A stretch of DNA of 64,000 nucleotides from Domibacillus robiginosus (GCF_000966195.1 NZ_LAHL01000009.1:186001-250000); one strand, 5' to 3'. Positions 16,481 through 26,271 are shown, counted from the stretch's first letter. The notes: generated from the letters alone by a model not told the origin. Numbers and translations are program-made.

Positions 16481-16522
16481 AAAAAATTCAAAATATTTAT
16501 TTTACACCGTTTTTTGTCATTT

Positions 16523-16551
16523 TTCGACTTTATTCCCATAAAACTTCGTCA
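16523..16551 (-). promoter_or_regulatory. Additional 0A boxes upstream of spo0A
   Basis: On the minus strand TGACGAA (16551-16545) fits the 0A-box core TGNCGAA exactly, and AGTCGAA (16529-16523) fits six of seven. With the box in the promoter this gives three sites over about 95 nt, as in the multi-operator B. subtilis spo0A promoter. Confidence 0.5.
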
Positions 16552-16574
16552 AAAAAAGAGCGCAATTGCGCTCT
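16550..16574 (-). terminator. Terminator of spoIVB
   Basis: AGAGCGCAATTGCGCTCT is a perfect self-complementary stem followed by TTTTTTT on the minus strand. It begins inside the spoIVB stop codon (TAG 16575-16573). Confidence 0.85.
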
Positions 16575-17658
16575 ACAACACTCCAGCATCCTTTAACATC
16601 CAGTCAATATGAACACCATATCCAGAAAGAGGATCATTTACGAACACATGAGTGACAGCTCCTATAACCCGGCCATTTTGTAAAATCGGACTGCCGCTCA
16701 TGCCTTGAACGATGCCCCCTGTTTTCTCAATAAGACGCGGATCGGTCATTTTAATAATCATTCCTTTGATGGCTGGCTTCGATTGCTCAACGGTACGCAC
16801 AACCGAAATATCATATGTTTCAATTTTATTGTTCTTAGTTACAGTCCAAATTTGCGCCGGTCCTTCTTTGACTTCATCAGGATGTGCTGCCGGATACAGC
16901 TTTGTCGTCCTGTTTAATTCATGATCAAGTCGTCCAAACAAGCCAAATGGCGTATTAGAGGTAATGCTTCCCCATCTTTCTTCTGTTGGAATGTCAGCTG
17001 TTTTTTCCCCTGGTATACCCTCTGTCGCCCGTTTAATCCCTGTTACATGAGCAGGATAAAGTGTACCCTTAACCGGGGCAAACGGTTTACCTGACTGCAT
17101 ATCACTGATCACGTGGCCAAGTGCACCGAATTTTTTTGATTTTGGTTCATAAAAGGTAAGAGTCCCAATACCGGCTGTTTTATTTTTAATGTATAAACCC
17201 AGCTTGGAAGTGTTTGTTCCTTCATCTTGAATTGGTTTTACTGAAAGATGTAACGTTTTTTTCCCACGCAGTACCGTGAGCTTTAAGGAGGTTTTTCCAT
17301 TAGCCGCTTTTTGCACATACGGCCGAATGGCTTGAGGTTCTGTTACTTTGTGGCCGTTCACATGTGTAATGACATCACCAGGCAGAAGACCGGCCTCTTC
17401 CCCTGGAGAAATGCGATCTGTATCCGTTTGAATAAAATGGAAGCCAACGACGTAAAGCCCTTTTGTTTCAAGCTGTACACCAACTGACTGTCCGCCGGGC
17501 ACAACAAATACACGTTCACGCTTTTCCTGTGCTTCTAAAAATCCCGCTGATTGCAGCAGTTCTTTTTCTGTTTGCTCTGCCTGGGTAACGGACCCGTTTG
17601 CTGTCCAAAATGTAAATAAAAGCAAAAATGAAAAAAGACCCCGACTTACTACCGCCAT
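16573..17658 (-). CDS. spoIVB: SpoIVB intramembrane-signalling serine peptidase
   Basis: Forespore-secreted PDZ serine peptidase, 361 aa, that cleaves SpoIVFA and so triggers pro-SigK processing. N-terminal membrane/signal segment 5-22 (SRGLFSFLLLFTFWTANGS). PDZ domain about 60-140 (EAGLLPGDVITHVNGHKV). SpoIVB peptidase domain about 165-361 with catalytic His182 (LGHVISD) and Ser321 (QGMSGSPI). B. subtilis SpoIVB is longer (about 426 aa), so the N-terminal linker is shorter here. ATG 17658 follows AAAGGAGGGAG. Location between recN and spo0A is the classical order. Confidence 0.96.
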   Translation of the reverse strand: MAVVSRGLFSFLLLFTFWTANGSVTQAEQTEKELLQSAGFLEAQEKRERVFVVPGGQSVGVQLETKGLYVVGFHFIQTDTDRISPGEEAGLLPGDVITHVNGHKVTEPQAIRPYVQKAANGKTSLKLTVLRGKKTLHLSVKPIQDEGTNTSKLGLYIKNKTAGIGTLTFYEPKSKKFGALGHVISDMQSGKPFAPVKGTLYPAHVTGIKRATEGIPGEKTADIPTEERWGSITSNTPFGLFGRLDHELNRTTKLYPAAHPDEVKEGPAQIWTVTKNNKIETYDISVVRTVEQSKPAIKGMIIKMTDPRLIEKTGGIVQGMSGSPILQNGRVIGAVTHVFVNDPLSGYGVHIDWMLKDAGVL

Positions 17659-17747
17659 CCCGCTCCCTCCTTTTCATCCTGCCTTGTTACTTTGTCCGGA
17701 GGGAGGTGTTCTTATAACGGTAATTAGGGGGCTAGATGGATGGCTTT

Positions 17748-19439
17748 TCAAACAGCCGACTGTTTTAATTTTGCAGACAGAGCGAGCAGCTCTCTTGCAT
17801 GTTTTTTTGTTAAATCTGTCATCTCTACACCAGAAATCATACGACCGATTTCAGATGCCTTTTCTTCTTCATCAAGAGGTGTCACAGAGGTGCTCGTCCG
17901 TTCTCCCTGCAAGTTTTTCTGAATATATAAATGCGTATCAGCCATGGCAGCCACCTGCGGCAAGTGTGAAATGCACAGCACCTGTGAGTGAATGGCAATT
18001 TTATAAATTTTTTCTCCGATGGCCTGAGCCACCCGGCCGCTTACACCTGTATCTACTTCATCAAAAATAATGGACGTAATACCCTGATGTCTTGAAAAAA
18101 TGGTTTTCATGGCCAGCATGACCCGTGACATTTCACCACCAGATGCAATTTTCACGAGCGGCTTTAATGGCTCTCCTGGATTGGTGGTCATGTAAAATTC
18201 TACCTGATCGATCCCATCCTTTTTAAATTGCCCTGATTCATCCTGTACGTATACCTTGAAAACGGTTTTTTCCATATATAGCTCTTTTAATTCTCGATGA
18301 ATGGCTTCCTCGAGCTCGGCAGCTGCTTTTTGGCGAAGAGCAGACAGTTTTTCCCCCTCTGTTCTCAACAAGTGCTCCACTTCTTCCCGTTCATTCTGCA
18401 GACGGTTTACATGCGTATCACGGTGGGTAAGCTGATCGATTTCTTTTGCAATCGATTCCCCATACTGCAGGATTTCATCAATGCTGCTTCCATATTTGCG
18501 TTTCAGCTGGTTAATTTCATTTAAACGGCTTTGAATTTCATTTAACCGCTCCGGGTTAAATTCAAGCGTATCAAGCAGCGAACTAACGTCGCGTACGGTA
18601 TCCTCAAGTGCATAAAAACTGTTGGCGGCAGATTCATGAAGAGATTTGTAATCATCATGAATCTCGGCGGCAGACTCTAATCCGTTTACTCCTACTCCGA
18701 GCCAATCCAGCGCTCTGCCTTCACCTGACAAAGCGTTATAGGCAGCAGACAGCGCCTCGTACAATTTTTCAAAATTCGCCAGCTGCTGACGCTCTGCTTC
18801 CAGCTTTTCTTCTTCTCCAGACACGAGCGCTGCTTTTTCAATTTCGTTCAGTTGAAATTGAATCAAATCCAGACGATGTGCCAAATGCTGGTCATTTTCG
18901 CTTAAACGGCGAATTTCTGCTTGCAGATGTGCATACCTCTCATAAATCTCACCGTATTGTGCCCGTGCGTTTAAAATGGAAGCTCCGCCGAAATCATCCA
19001 ACAGCCGAATATGACGTCCAGCATTCATCAATTCTTGGTGCTCGTGCTGTCCATGAATATCCATAAGCCGGGCGCCAATTTCACGCAGAATAGACAATGT
19101 CACCATTTTTCCATTTACCCGGCAGACGCTTTTACCGGCTGCTAAAATTTCCCGCCGTAAAATGATGGTTTCTTCATCCACATCAATGCCGAACTCCCGG
19201 CAGACGTGTGCGCATGGATGGTCACCATGAATGGTGAACATTCCTTCAATTTCTGCTTTTTTTTCGCCATGACGAACAAATTCGCCCGAACCTCTTCCAC
19301 CGGTTAAAAGCTGAAGAGCATCAATGATAATCGATTTACCCGCTCCCGTTTCACCGGTAAGCACAGTCAATCCTCTTTCAAAAGAGAGTGCAAGCGAATC
19401 AATGATGGCAAAATGGCGAATTGATAATTCCTGAAGCAA
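17748..19439 (-). CDS. recN: DNA repair protein RecN
   Basis: SMC-like ATPase of 563 aa acting at double-strand breaks. Walker A is TVLTGETGAGKSIIIDAL near residue 30. It is followed by a long coiled-coil middle (about 150-380, for example LSENDQHLAHRLDLIQFQL). The C-terminal half has the ABC signature ASGGEMSRVMLAMK and Walker B SIIFDEVDTGVSGRVA. The length matches the family. It lies 17 nt downstream of argR, so it is probably co-transcribed with it. A near-consensus start with GGATGTGACC upstream rather than a strong ribosome site suggests modest translation. Confidence 0.97.
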   Translation of the reverse strand: MLQELSIRHFAIIDSLALSFERGLTVLTGETGAGKSIIIDALQLLTGGRGSGEFVRHGEKKAEIEGMFTIHGDHPCAHVCREFGIDVDEETIILRREILAAGKSVCRVNGKMVTLSILREIGARLMDIHGQHEHQELMNAGRHIRLLDDFGGASILNARAQYGEIYERYAHLQAEIRRLSENDQHLAHRLDLIQFQLNEIEKAALVSGEEEKLEAERQQLANFEKLYEALSAAYNALSGEGRALDWLGVGVNGLESAAEIHDDYKSLHESAANSFYALEDTVRDVSSLLDTLEFNPERLNEIQSRLNEINQLKRKYGSSIDEILQYGESIAKEIDQLTHRDTHVNRLQNEREEVEHLLRTEGEKLSALRQKAAAELEEAIHRELKELYMEKTVFKVYVQDESGQFKKDGIDQVEFYMTTNPGEPLKPLVKIASGGEMSRVMLAMKTIFSRHQGITSIIFDEVDTGVSGRVAQAIGEKIYKIAIHSQVLCISHLPQVAAMADTHLYIQKNLQGERTSTSVTPLDEEEKASEIGRMISGVEMTDLTKKHARELLALSAKLKQSAV

Positions 19440-19456
19440 AGTCGGTCACATCCTTA

Positions 19457-19906
19457 TTAAAGCATTTCTAAAAAGCGGGCCGAGATCGTTTCTGTATGCT
19501 CGGGCGCGCGGCAAATAAGCAGGCATGTATCGTCACCGCATATAGTTCCCATGATTTCTTCCCAGTCTAAATTGTCAATAAGCGCCCCGACTGCCTGCGC
19601 ATTACCTGGCAATGTTTTCATTACCACAAAGTGACCGGCTGAGTCGATGCTGACAAAGCAGTCGACAAGAGACCGTTTTAATTTTTGCAGTGGATTAAAG
19701 CGCTGGTCCGCAGGTAGACTGTATTTATAACGGCCATCCATCAGCGGTACCTTTACAAGATGAAGCTCTTTAATATCTCGTGATATGGTTGCCTGCGTTA
19801 CATTATATCCTGCTTCGCGCAGCAAATCGACAAGCTCGTCCTGTGTTTCAATTTCATTATTGGCAATTACTTCTCTAATTTTTATATGGCGTTGTCCTTT
19901 ATTCAT
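19457..19906 (-). CDS. argR: Arginine repressor ArgR/AhrC
   Basis: Hexameric arginine-dependent regulator, 149 aa from the family-typical start [15 protein letters not shown]-terminal winged helix 1-70 ([31 protein letters not shown]), C-terminal arginine-binding oligomerisation domain with the [14 protein letters not shown] motif. A second in-frame ATG lies directly upstream (19909); AGGTGA serves either. Residues agree with AhrC of B. subtilis nearly throughout. A palindromic operator region at 19922-19963 precedes it, so autoregulation is likely. Confidence 0.96.
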   Translation of the reverse strand: MNKGQRHIKIREVIANNEIETQDELVDLLREAGYNVTQATISRDIKELHLVKVPLMDGRYKYSLPADQRFNPLQKLKRSLVDCFVSIDSAGHFVVMKTLPGNAQAVGALIDNLDWEEIMGTICGDDTCLLICRAPEHTETISARFLEML

Positions 19907-19921
19907 CATCGTTCACCTCAT

Positions 19922-19963
19922 AATGTATAATTATACTTCTTTATACATTATCATACTGTATAA
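19922..19963 (-). promoter_or_regulatory. Putative ARG-box operator of argR
   Basis: Perfect palindrome GTATAATTATAC (19925-19936), then TTATAC (19941-19946) and GTATAA (19958-19963) as a second inverted pair. AATGTATAATTATACTTC fits 16 of 18 positions of the ARG-box pattern WNTGNATWWWWATNCANW. It overlaps the likely argR -10 region. Confidence 0.55.
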
Positions 19964-19978
19964 GCATTAAAAAGTATA

Positions 19979-20026
19979 GAAAAAGCGGCACGTTTCCATG
20001 AGACACTTACGGAATCGGCCGCTTTG
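19979..20026 (-). terminator. Possible terminator after yqxC
   Basis: On the minus strand AAAGCGGC pairs with GCCGCTTT across a loop of about 30 nt and runs into TTTTC. The large loop makes it weak. Confidence 0.4.
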
Positions 20027-20042
20027 TATAAAGCTGAATGTG

Positions 20043-20870
20043 TTAGCCCTTTTGCTTGAATTCTTCGTGTGCGGCTTCAACTGCCCGTTCAGGTGTAATC
20101 GGGAGTTTGATTTCTCCCTCCCCATCCTTGCCTGTCCAGCGTATATGCAGTAAAAATTCAATATTGCCATCGCCGCCTGTAATCGGTGAATGCGATAAGT
20201 TAATGACATCGTATCCAAGCGTGGAAGCCAGCTGCACTGTTCTTTCAATGACTGCCTGGTGTACTTTTCGATCACGAACGATTCCTTTTTTGCCGACTTC
20301 TTCCCGTCCTGCTTCAAATTGAGGCTTCACAAGAGCCATCACATCTGCTCCTGGCACAAGCAGGGTTTTTAACACCGGCAAAATAAGGGACAGTGAGATA
20401 AATGACACATCAATCACAGCAAAGTCCGGCATTCCCCGCTCTAATTCCGCAGGTGTCACATAACGAAAGTTTGTCCGCTCCATGACGACTACACGCTCAT
20501 CCTGACGAAGCTTCCAGGCTAATTGATTGTATCCTACATCAAGTGCGTAAGACATTTTCGCCCCATTTTGAAGAGCACAGTCGGTAAATCCGCCTGTTGA
20601 TGCACCAATATCAATGAGCGTTTTACCTTCAACCGTCAAATCAAATACCTGCAGTGCTTTTTCCAGCTTTAATCCGCCCCGGCTCACATAAGGCATCGTT
20701 TTTCCTTTTATCTCAAGCGGCGCATCAACCGAAATTTTTTCTCCTGGTTTATCGATGCGCTCTTCATTAGAATAAACAATTCCCGCCATTACAGCCCGTT
20801 TTGCTTTTTCCCTTGTTTCAAACAATCCTTTTTCTACAAGCAATACATCGATTCTTTCTTTTTTTGCCAT
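20043..20870 (-). CDS. yqxC: TlyA-family rRNA 2'-O-methyltransferase (YqxC)
   Basis: Protein of 275 aa. S4 RNA-binding domain at 1-65 (KKERIDVLLVEKGLFETREKA) followed by an RrmJ/FtsJ-like SAM methyltransferase domain. In that domain LIDIGASTGGFTDCALQNGA is motif I and VALVKPQFEAGREEVGKKG a later motif. TlyA relatives methylate 2'-OH of specific cytidines in 16S and 23S rRNA; the exact target here is inferred. Start ATG 20870 is two nt from the dxs stop, so it is in the dxs operon. Position between dxs and argR is as in B. subtilis. Confidence 0.92.
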   Translation of the reverse strand: MAKKERIDVLLVEKGLFETREKAKRAVMAGIVYSNEERIDKPGEKISVDAPLEIKGKTMPYVSRGGLKLEKALQVFDLTVEGKTLIDIGASTGGFTDCALQNGAKMSYALDVGYNQLAWKLRQDERVVVMERTNFRYVTPAELERGMPDFAVIDVSFISLSLILPVLKTLLVPGADVMALVKPQFEAGREEVGKKGIVRDRKVHQAVIERTVQLASTLGYDVINLSHSPITGGDGNIEFLLHIRWTGKDGEGEIKLPITPERAVEAAHEEFKQKG

Positions 20871-20872
20871 GT

Positions 20873-22768
20873 TTATGCACGTTCCTCTTGCTTTTCCCGA
20901 ACAAAAGCAGCTACTTTGCGAACCGCTTCCTCTGTCGTTAAATTGATGTCCTCAAGCAGCTTTGTTACACTTCCATGCTCGATAAACTGGTCCGGAATTC
21001 CCATTCGGTCAATCACCGCACCATGGCGCCCTGTGTCATGTGCGTACTCAAGGACCGCACTGCCGAATCCGCCTTCAAGAACAGCTTCTTCAATCGTTAA
21101 TACAGGCATTTGCTGTTCAAATAATTGATCGAGCATTCCATAATCAAGCGGTTTAATAAACCGTGCATTCACTACTTTTACACTTACCCCGCGGGCTTCA
21201 AGCTCCTCAGCTGCTTCGAGTGCCATCGGAATGGTTGTCCCAAATGTTAAAATAGCGGCGTCACTGCCGTCTCTTAACACTTCCCAGGAACCAATCGGAA
21301 TCGTTGCAAGCTCCGGATCGATTTCCACACCAAGTCCATTGCCGCGTGGAAATCTCATAGCGATTGGACCTTTATCGTATTGAATCGCTGTGTTTACCAT
21401 GTGACGGCCTTCGTTCTCATCTTTCGGCATCATCAGCACCATATTTGGTAGGTTGCGGAGAAAAGCAATATCAAATACTCCCTGATGAGTTTCACCATCT
21501 GCTCCTACAAGACCTGAACGGTCAATTCCAATAAATACATTTAAATTAGGCCGGCAAATATCATGAACCACCTGATCGTAGGCACGCTGCAGGAAGGTGG
21601 AATAAATCGCTAGAAACGGCTTCATCCCTTGTGTAGCAAGGCCGGCTGCAACTGTTGCCGCATGCTGTTCAGCAATTCCAACATCAAACATGCGGTCTGG
21701 AAACTCACTCGCAAAGCCGAGCAATTTAGAGCCGACTGGCATGGCCGGTGTGATCGCGACAATACGTTCGTCTGTACGGGCAATTTCGCGTACTGTTTCA
21801 CTAACAACTGCACTCCAGGCTGGCGCTTTATCGCCTGCTTTAATCATATCACCGGTATCCATTTTGTATGGTCCGGTACCATGCCAGGAACCAACCGTAT
21901 CCGTTTCGGCCGGCTTGTACCCTTTTCCTTTTTTCGTGATCACATGAACAAGCACGGGTCCTTCTGTCCGCTTTGCCTGCTCTAAACTTTTAATTAAGTC
22001 ATCAAAATTATGCCCATCAATGGGTCCCAGATACGTAAATCCAAATTCTTCAAAAAACATACCGGGTACAACCATATACTTTAAGCTGTCTTTCAAGCGC
22101 TCAGCTGTTGAGGCTACTTTTCCGCCCACTGCTGGAATTCGTTTTAAAAGCCCTTCCAGCTCATCTTTTAATTTGTTGTATTTTCCGCCTGTTCTCATGC
22201 GGCCAAGCATATTGTGCATCGCTCCGACATTTGGCGCGATGGACATTTCATTATCATTTAAAATCACAATCATATTTGTTTTTTCATGGCCAATGTGATT
22301 CAGCGCCTCAAGTGCCATGCCGCCTGTTAGGGCGCCATCTCCGATAATGGGTACGATATGATCGTTGGATTTTTTTAAATCGCGGGCTATCGCCATGCCT
22401 GTCGCTGCAGACAGCGACGTTGAGCTGTGGCCCGTTTCCCATACATCATGCTCACTTTCATTCATTTTGGGGAATCCGCACAGCCCTTTGTATTGCCGTA
22501 ATGTATCAAACTGACCGGCACGGCCGGTTAAAATTTTATGCACATAGGACTGATGTCCAACATCAAACAAAAATTTATCTTTTGGGCTTGTAAAACAATG
22601 ATGAAGGGCAACAGTTAATTCAACAACACCAAGGTTTGGACCAATATGTCCACCTGTTACTGATAGTTTTTGAATAAGAAATTTACGGATTTCTGCACTT
22701 AGCTGCTCCATTTCATGCACATTCATTTTTTTCACAAAAGATGGGTCTTTAATGGATAATAGATCCAA
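20873..22768 (-). CDS. dxs: 1-deoxy-D-xylulose-5-phosphate synthase
   Basis: ThDP-dependent first enzyme of the MEP isoprenoid pathway, 631 aa, joining pyruvate and glyceraldehyde 3-phosphate. ThDP motif [18 protein letters not shown] with downstream LNDNEMSI, the transketolase pyrimidine domain ([15 protein letters not shown], with the conserved catalytic Glu) and a C-terminal transketolase_C domain. The start is TTG 22768 (product [11 protein letters not shown]), a conserved start in Bacillus dxs. GGAAAGTGAG lies upstream. It has its own promoter at 22821-22850 in the gap after ispA. Confidence 0.97.
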   Translation of the reverse strand: MDLLSIKDPSFVKKMNVHEMEQLSAEIRKFLIQKLSVTGGHIGPNLGVVELTVALHHCFTSPKDKFLFDVGHQSYVHKILTGRAGQFDTLRQYKGLCGFPKMNESEHDVWETGHSSTSLSAATGMAIARDLKKSNDHIVPIIGDGALTGGMALEALNHIGHEKTNMIVILNDNEMSIAPNVGAMHNMLGRMRTGGKYNKLKDELEGLLKRIPAVGGKVASTAERLKDSLKYMVVPGMFFEEFGFTYLGPIDGHNFDDLIKSLEQAKRTEGPVLVHVITKKGKGYKPAETDTVGSWHGTGPYKMDTGDMIKAGDKAPAWSAVVSETVREIARTDERIVAITPAMPVGSKLLGFASEFPDRMFDVGIAEQHAATVAAGLATQGMKPFLAIYSTFLQRAYDQVVHDICRPNLNVFIGIDRSGLVGADGETHQGVFDIAFLRNLPNMVLMMPKDENEGRHMVNTAIQYDKGPIAMRFPRGNGLGVEIDPELATIPIGSWEVLRDGSDAAILTFGTTIPMALEAAEELEARGVSVKVVNARFIKPLDYGMLDQLFEQQMPVLTIEEAVLEGGFGSAVLEYAHDTGRHGAVIDRMGIPDQFIEHGSVTKLLEDINLTTEEAVRKVAAFVREKQEERA

Positions 22769-22820
22769 GTGGATCAGCTCACTTTCCTGACTGTTTCAGT
22801 TTTGGTTAAAATGTACCGCT

Positions 22821-22850
22821 ATTATAGCACACGCTCAGTGGCGCTAACAA
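22821..22850 (-). promoter_or_regulatory. SigA-type promoter of dxs
   Basis: On the minus strand TTGTTA (22850-22845), an 18-nt spacer and a perfect TATAAT (22826-22821). It lies in the only gap of the ispA-dxs-yqxC series. Confidence 0.65.
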
Positions 22851-22861
22851 TTTTCGGCATT

Positions 22862-23743
22862 TTACGACGTGCGCTTCGCAATCAAATCCGCGAATGCTTC
22901 TAAAAGAGGGGCTGGTCTTTTTAATGAGGCTAGGGCAGATTGTGCTTCCTGTAGCTCTTCCTCCAATTTCTTTTTAGCTCCTGCCATTGTCAGCAGAGAT
23001 GGATACGTGCTTTTTTCATTTGACTCGTCGCTGCCGACAGGCTTGCCAATTTCTTCTTCAGTGCCTTCAATATCCAAAATATCGTCCCGGATCTGAAAAG
23101 CAAGGCCGATATGGCGGGCATAAGTCTCAAGCAGCGCTTTTTCCATTTCGTCCGCCCCGCCGATCAATGCGCCGGCCATTACACTGAAAGCAAGCAGACG
23201 GCCCGTTTTATGATGGTGAATATATTCAAGTTCTCCGAGAGAGAGCTTTTTTTGTTCACCTTCCATATCTGCTACCTGTCCGCCGACCATTCCCGTCGGT
23301 CCTGCCGCAAATGACAGCATTCGAATCAGCTCGACTGCCTGCTCAGGCGAATAAACCGGTGAGCGGGCGATCACTTCAAATGCATACGTTAAAAGCGCGT
23401 CTCCTGCTAAAATAGCCGTTGCTTCCCCGAACACCTTATGATTTGTCGGCTTCCCGCGACGAAGATCATCATTATCCATCGCAGGCAGATCATCGTGAAT
23501 AAGCGAATACGTATGAATCATTTCTAGGGCACAGGCAACATCAAGACCGGCTTCCGCTTCTCTGCCGTACGTTTCAAGCGCCGCGAAAAGAAGCATCGGC
23601 CGGATTCGTTTACCACCCGCCTGGAGTGAATAAGCCATTGCTTCTTTGAGTGAATCCGGCACCTGCAGGTCGTTCACAAGCTTCATCATATATGATTCAA
23701 AAAGCGGCTGCTTTTCTTCCATGTACTTTTTTATATTCGTCAT
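22862..23743 (-). CDS. ispA: Farnesyl diphosphate synthase
   Basis: Trans-prenyltransferase of 293 aa making C15 farnesyl diphosphate from IPP and DMAPP. The first aspartate-rich motif DDLPAMD is at 84-90, and the second is QIRDDILDIEG near 220. Residues AGGKRIRPMLL at 42-52 contact IPP. Family length is normal. Its ATG overlaps the xseB stop by 4 nt, and dxs follows in the same direction, so two isoprenoid genes are adjacent. Confidence 0.96.
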   Translation of the reverse strand: MTNIKKYMEEKQPLFESYMMKLVNDLQVPDSLKEAMAYSLQAGGKRIRPMLLFAALETYGREAEAGLDVACALEMIHTYSLIHDDLPAMDNDDLRRGKPTNHKVFGEATAILAGDALLTYAFEVIARSPVYSPEQAVELIRMLSFAAGPTGMVGGQVADMEGEQKKLSLGELEYIHHHKTGRLLAFSVMAGALIGGADEMEKALLETYARHIGLAFQIRDDILDIEGTEEEIGKPVGSDESNEKSTYPSLLTMAGAKKKLEEELQEAQSALASLKRPAPLLEAFADLIAKRTS

Positions 23744-23970
23744 GCATCTTCACCATCCAGTAAAAACGGCTGCTCGCCATCGTTTGTCACGAGTTTGGCC
23801 AATTCTGTTTCCGCTTTTTTCAGCTTGCTGTGGCACAGAGCAGACAATTCCATTCCCCGCTTGTATTCCTCGAGGGCTTCTTCAAGCGGCACATCTCCTT
23901 CTTCAAGACGGGCCGTTATTTTTTCAAGCTGCTCCATTGCTTCTTCAAAGCTGATATCCTCACGTTTCAT
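23740..23970 (-). CDS. xseB: Exodeoxyribonuclease VII small subunit
   Basis: Small helical subunit, 76 aa from ATG 23970 (MKREDISFEEAMEQLEKI), the standard family start. The pattern SFEEAMEQLEKITARLEEGDVPLEEALEEYKRG spans residues 7-39 and is diagnostic when read in parts: SFEEAMEQLEKI then LEEGDVPLEEALE. An upstream in-frame ATG at 24015 would lie deep in xseA and is not preferred. GGGGGAAG precedes the chosen start. Overlaps xseA by 11 nt and ispA by 4 nt. Confidence 0.94.
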   Translation of the reverse strand: MKREDISFEEAMEQLEKITARLEEGDVPLEEALEEYKRGMELSALCHSKLKKAETELAKLVTNDGEQPFLLDGEDA

Positions 23971-25315
23971 CTTTCTTCCCCCCAATTGAATCAACCTGTG
24001 CATAAATGGCACCATCTGTCATTTGCACATGGATTCGGTCTCCTTTTTGTACGTCTTCAACTGATTTAATTAATGTTTCGTTTTCACTGTATACGAGGCT
24101 GTACCCTCTTTCCATCACTTTTAGCGGACTGAGCGCTTCGAGCATGGAAAGATGCCGTCCAAACACTGATTTTTTGTTGTTCACAATGGATTGAGTAAGT
24201 CGTCCCAGACCCTTTTTTAATTTCTCAAGCTGTGCCGTCTCCAGCGCGATACGCGGACCCGGACCTGTTCTCATTAAACGAAATGAAGCATGCTGCACGG
24301 TTGTTTTTTTCCGATCAATGAGCGCACCTGTACTGCGGATCAATTGTTCATGCAGCCGGTCTGCCCGCTCAAACTGCTGCCGGTAGAGTGCTTCTGGATT
24401 CCGCATCACGTATGAATTTAGAACAGCTTGATGACGGTTTCTTGAAGATCGGACGGTTTCCGAAGCTGCCCGCATCAAACGGTTTTCTTTGGCTTTAATC
24501 CGCTCTGATACTTCTTCCACATGGGGAACCGCCATTTCAGCCGCAGCTGTTGGTGTTGGGGCACGCAGATCAGCAGCAAAGTCAGCAATCGTAAAGTCTG
24601 TTTCATGGCCTACCGCGGAAATAACCGGAATGTTTGACGAGCGAATCGCCCGGGCAACCGCTTCTTCATTAAAGGCCCAGAGCTCTTCTATAGAGCCCCC
24701 GCCGCGGCCGGCAATCACGACGTCAGCCCGGCCGTCTTTGTTTACTTTTTGAAGCTGTCTTACAATCGATTCGGTTGCACGTTCCCCCTGAACAAGTGCA
24801 GGATAAATAAGTATTTCCGCTGATGGGTAGCGTCGGTTAATAGTTGTTAAAATATCCCGAATGGCTGCGCCGGTAGGAGAGGTAACGACCGCAATCACGG
24901 ATGGATACGCCGGAATTCGACGTTTTACCTCCGGCCGGAAAAGCCCTTCCTGCTCCAATTTTTTCTTTAACTGCTCAAAAGCCGCAAACAAATTGCCCGC
25001 GCCTTCCTGCCGCATCGTTTTCACGTACAGCTGATATTGTCCACTCGATTCATAAACAGTGGCGTCACCTGTTAAAATCACTTCCATGCCATTTTCCGGA
25101 CGAAACGCTATATTTCTTGCTGATGCGGCAAACATCACAGCCATAATGCGCGCACTGTCGTCTTTTAATGTAAAGTATAAATGCCCGCTTGAATGATGCT
25201 TTACGTTGGAAAGCTCACCTTTGACAGACACATTTTTCAAATGCGGATCTGCATCGAATTTTCGTTTTATGTATTTGGTTAACGCTTTAACAGTTAAATG
25301 CCGTCCTGGTTCCAT
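23960..25315 (-). CDS. xseA: Exodeoxyribonuclease VII large subunit
   Basis: Nuclease subunit of 451 aa degrading single-stranded DNA. N-terminal OB-fold 1-105 (VKALTKYIKRKFDADP, SNVKHHSSGHLYFTLKDD), then the catalytic region with AVVTSPTGAAIRDILTTINRRYP, VIAGRGGGSIEELWAFNEE and PVISAVGHETDFTIADF, and a C-terminal coiled coil. ATG 25315 is chosen because AAGGTGGTC lies seven nt upstream and the product then matches the family start; the frame is open 24 codons further. Downstream of folD with a terminator-like hairpin between. Confidence 0.95.
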   Translation of the reverse strand: MEPGRHLTVKALTKYIKRKFDADPHLKNVSVKGELSNVKHHSSGHLYFTLKDDSARIMAVMFAASARNIAFRPENGMEVILTGDATVYESSGQYQLYVKTMRQEGAGNLFAAFEQLKKKLEQEGLFRPEVKRRIPAYPSVIAVVTSPTGAAIRDILTTINRRYPSAEILIYPALVQGERATESIVRQLQKVNKDGRADVVIAGRGGGSIEELWAFNEEAVARAIRSSNIPVISAVGHETDFTIADFAADLRAPTPTAAAEMAVPHVEEVSERIKAKENRLMRAASETVRSSRNRHQAVLNSYVMRNPEALYRQQFERADRLHEQLIRSTGALIDRKKTTVQHASFRLMRTGPGPRIALETAQLEKLKKGLGRLTQSIVNNKKSVFGRHLSMLEALSPLKVMERGYSLVYSENETLIKSVEDVQKGDRIHVQMTDGAIYAQVDSIGGKKDET

Positions 25316-25342
25316 TTCTGACCACCTTTTTCTTCCCATTAA

Positions 25343-25387
25343 AAAACTGTCTTTCCGATTATAACACGATCGAAAAGACAGTTTCAT
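25343..25387 (-). terminator. Hairpin between folD and xseA
   Basis: On the minus strand AAACTGTCTTT pairs with AAAGACAGTTT, with an inner CGAT/ATCG pair, then TTTTTAATG. It probably attenuates folD transcription. TATAAT within the loop could be a -10 for xseA, but no good -35 is seen. Confidence 0.6.
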
Positions 25388-25402
25388 TCATCTGCTTTGA
25401 AT

Positions 25403-26257
25403 TTATTTTGCTGCGAATACTTTAGCAGATTTTACCGTATTGTAAAGAAGCATCGTGATCGTCATCGGACCCACTCCGCCCGGTACCGGTGTGATAGCGC
25501 CTGCTGTTTCTTTTGCGCTATTAAAATCCACATCACCGCACAGCTTGCCCTCTGCATTACGGTTAATGCCCACATCAATCACAACAGCGCCCGGCTTCAG
25601 GTGGTCCGCTGTCACATAGTTTGGAATGCCAACAGCTGCAATAACAACATCCGCCTGGCGGGTAATCGCTGCTAGATCTTTTGTGCGCGAATGACAAATG
25701 GTTACTGTGGCATTATGCATCAATGAAAGAAGAGCAGCCGGCTTACCGACAATATTGCTTCGTCCAATCACAACAACGTGTTTGCCTTCAAGTGAAATAT
25801 TTTCTTTTTCAAGCATCTTTATGATGCCATATGGTGTACACGAATAAAATGAATCTTTCCCGATCACCATTTTACCGACATTTACCGGATGAAAGCCGTC
25901 TACGTCTTTTTCTGGTGAAATCGCATCAATCACTTTGTCTTCAGAAATGTGTTTTGGGAGCGGCAACTGTACAAGTATACCATGAATATTTTTATCACGG
26001 TTTAGCTCTTCTACTTTTTCCAAAAGCGCTTCTTCCGTAAAATCAGCTGGAAAACGATGCACTTCTGAATAAATGCCGATTTCTTTGCTGCTTTTTTCTT
26101 TGCTGTTTACATACGTGTGAGAAGCCGGATCATCTCCGACAATCACGACTGCAAGACCAGGTGTTGTACCTGATGCTTTCAGCGCATCGATTTCTTCTTT
26201 TAATTCTGCACGAATGTTCTTTGCAATTGCTTTTCCGTCAATAATAGCTGCTGCCAT
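25403..26257 (-). CDS. folD: Bifunctional methylenetetrahydrofolate dehydrogenase/cyclohydrolase
   Basis: Interconverts 5,10-methylene-, methenyl- and 10-formyl-tetrahydrofolate, 284 aa. Signature segments are [17 protein letters not shown] (with the catalytic YxxxK lysine), [11 protein letters not shown] and the NADP-binding [17 protein letters not shown], and [15 protein letters not shown] at the C-terminus. ATG 26257 follows GAGGGG. It lies 14 nt after nusB, the usual Bacillus order. Works with YqgN (57.5 kb) in C1-folate metabolism. Confidence 0.97.
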   Translation of the reverse strand: MAAAIIDGKAIAKNIRAELKEEIDALKASGTTPGLAVVIVGDDPASHTYVNSKEKSSKEIGIYSEVHRFPADFTEEALLEKVEELNRDKNIHGILVQLPLPKHISEDKVIDAISPEKDVDGFHPVNVGKMVIGKDSFYSCTPYGIIKMLEKENISLEGKHVVVIGRSNIVGKPAALLSLMHNATVTICHSRTKDLAAITRQADVVIAAVGIPNYVTADHLKPGAVVIDVGINRNAEGKLCGDVDFNSAKETAGAITPVPGGVGPMTITMLLYNTVKSAKVFAAK

Positions 26258-26271
26258 AAAATACCCCTCAC

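Noticed and set aside
17659-17747. SigF/SigG promoter for spoIVB
   Set aside because: GTTATA and CAAAGTA lie at a plausible distance, but each has several mismatches to the consensus. Expected biologically, not supported by the sequence.
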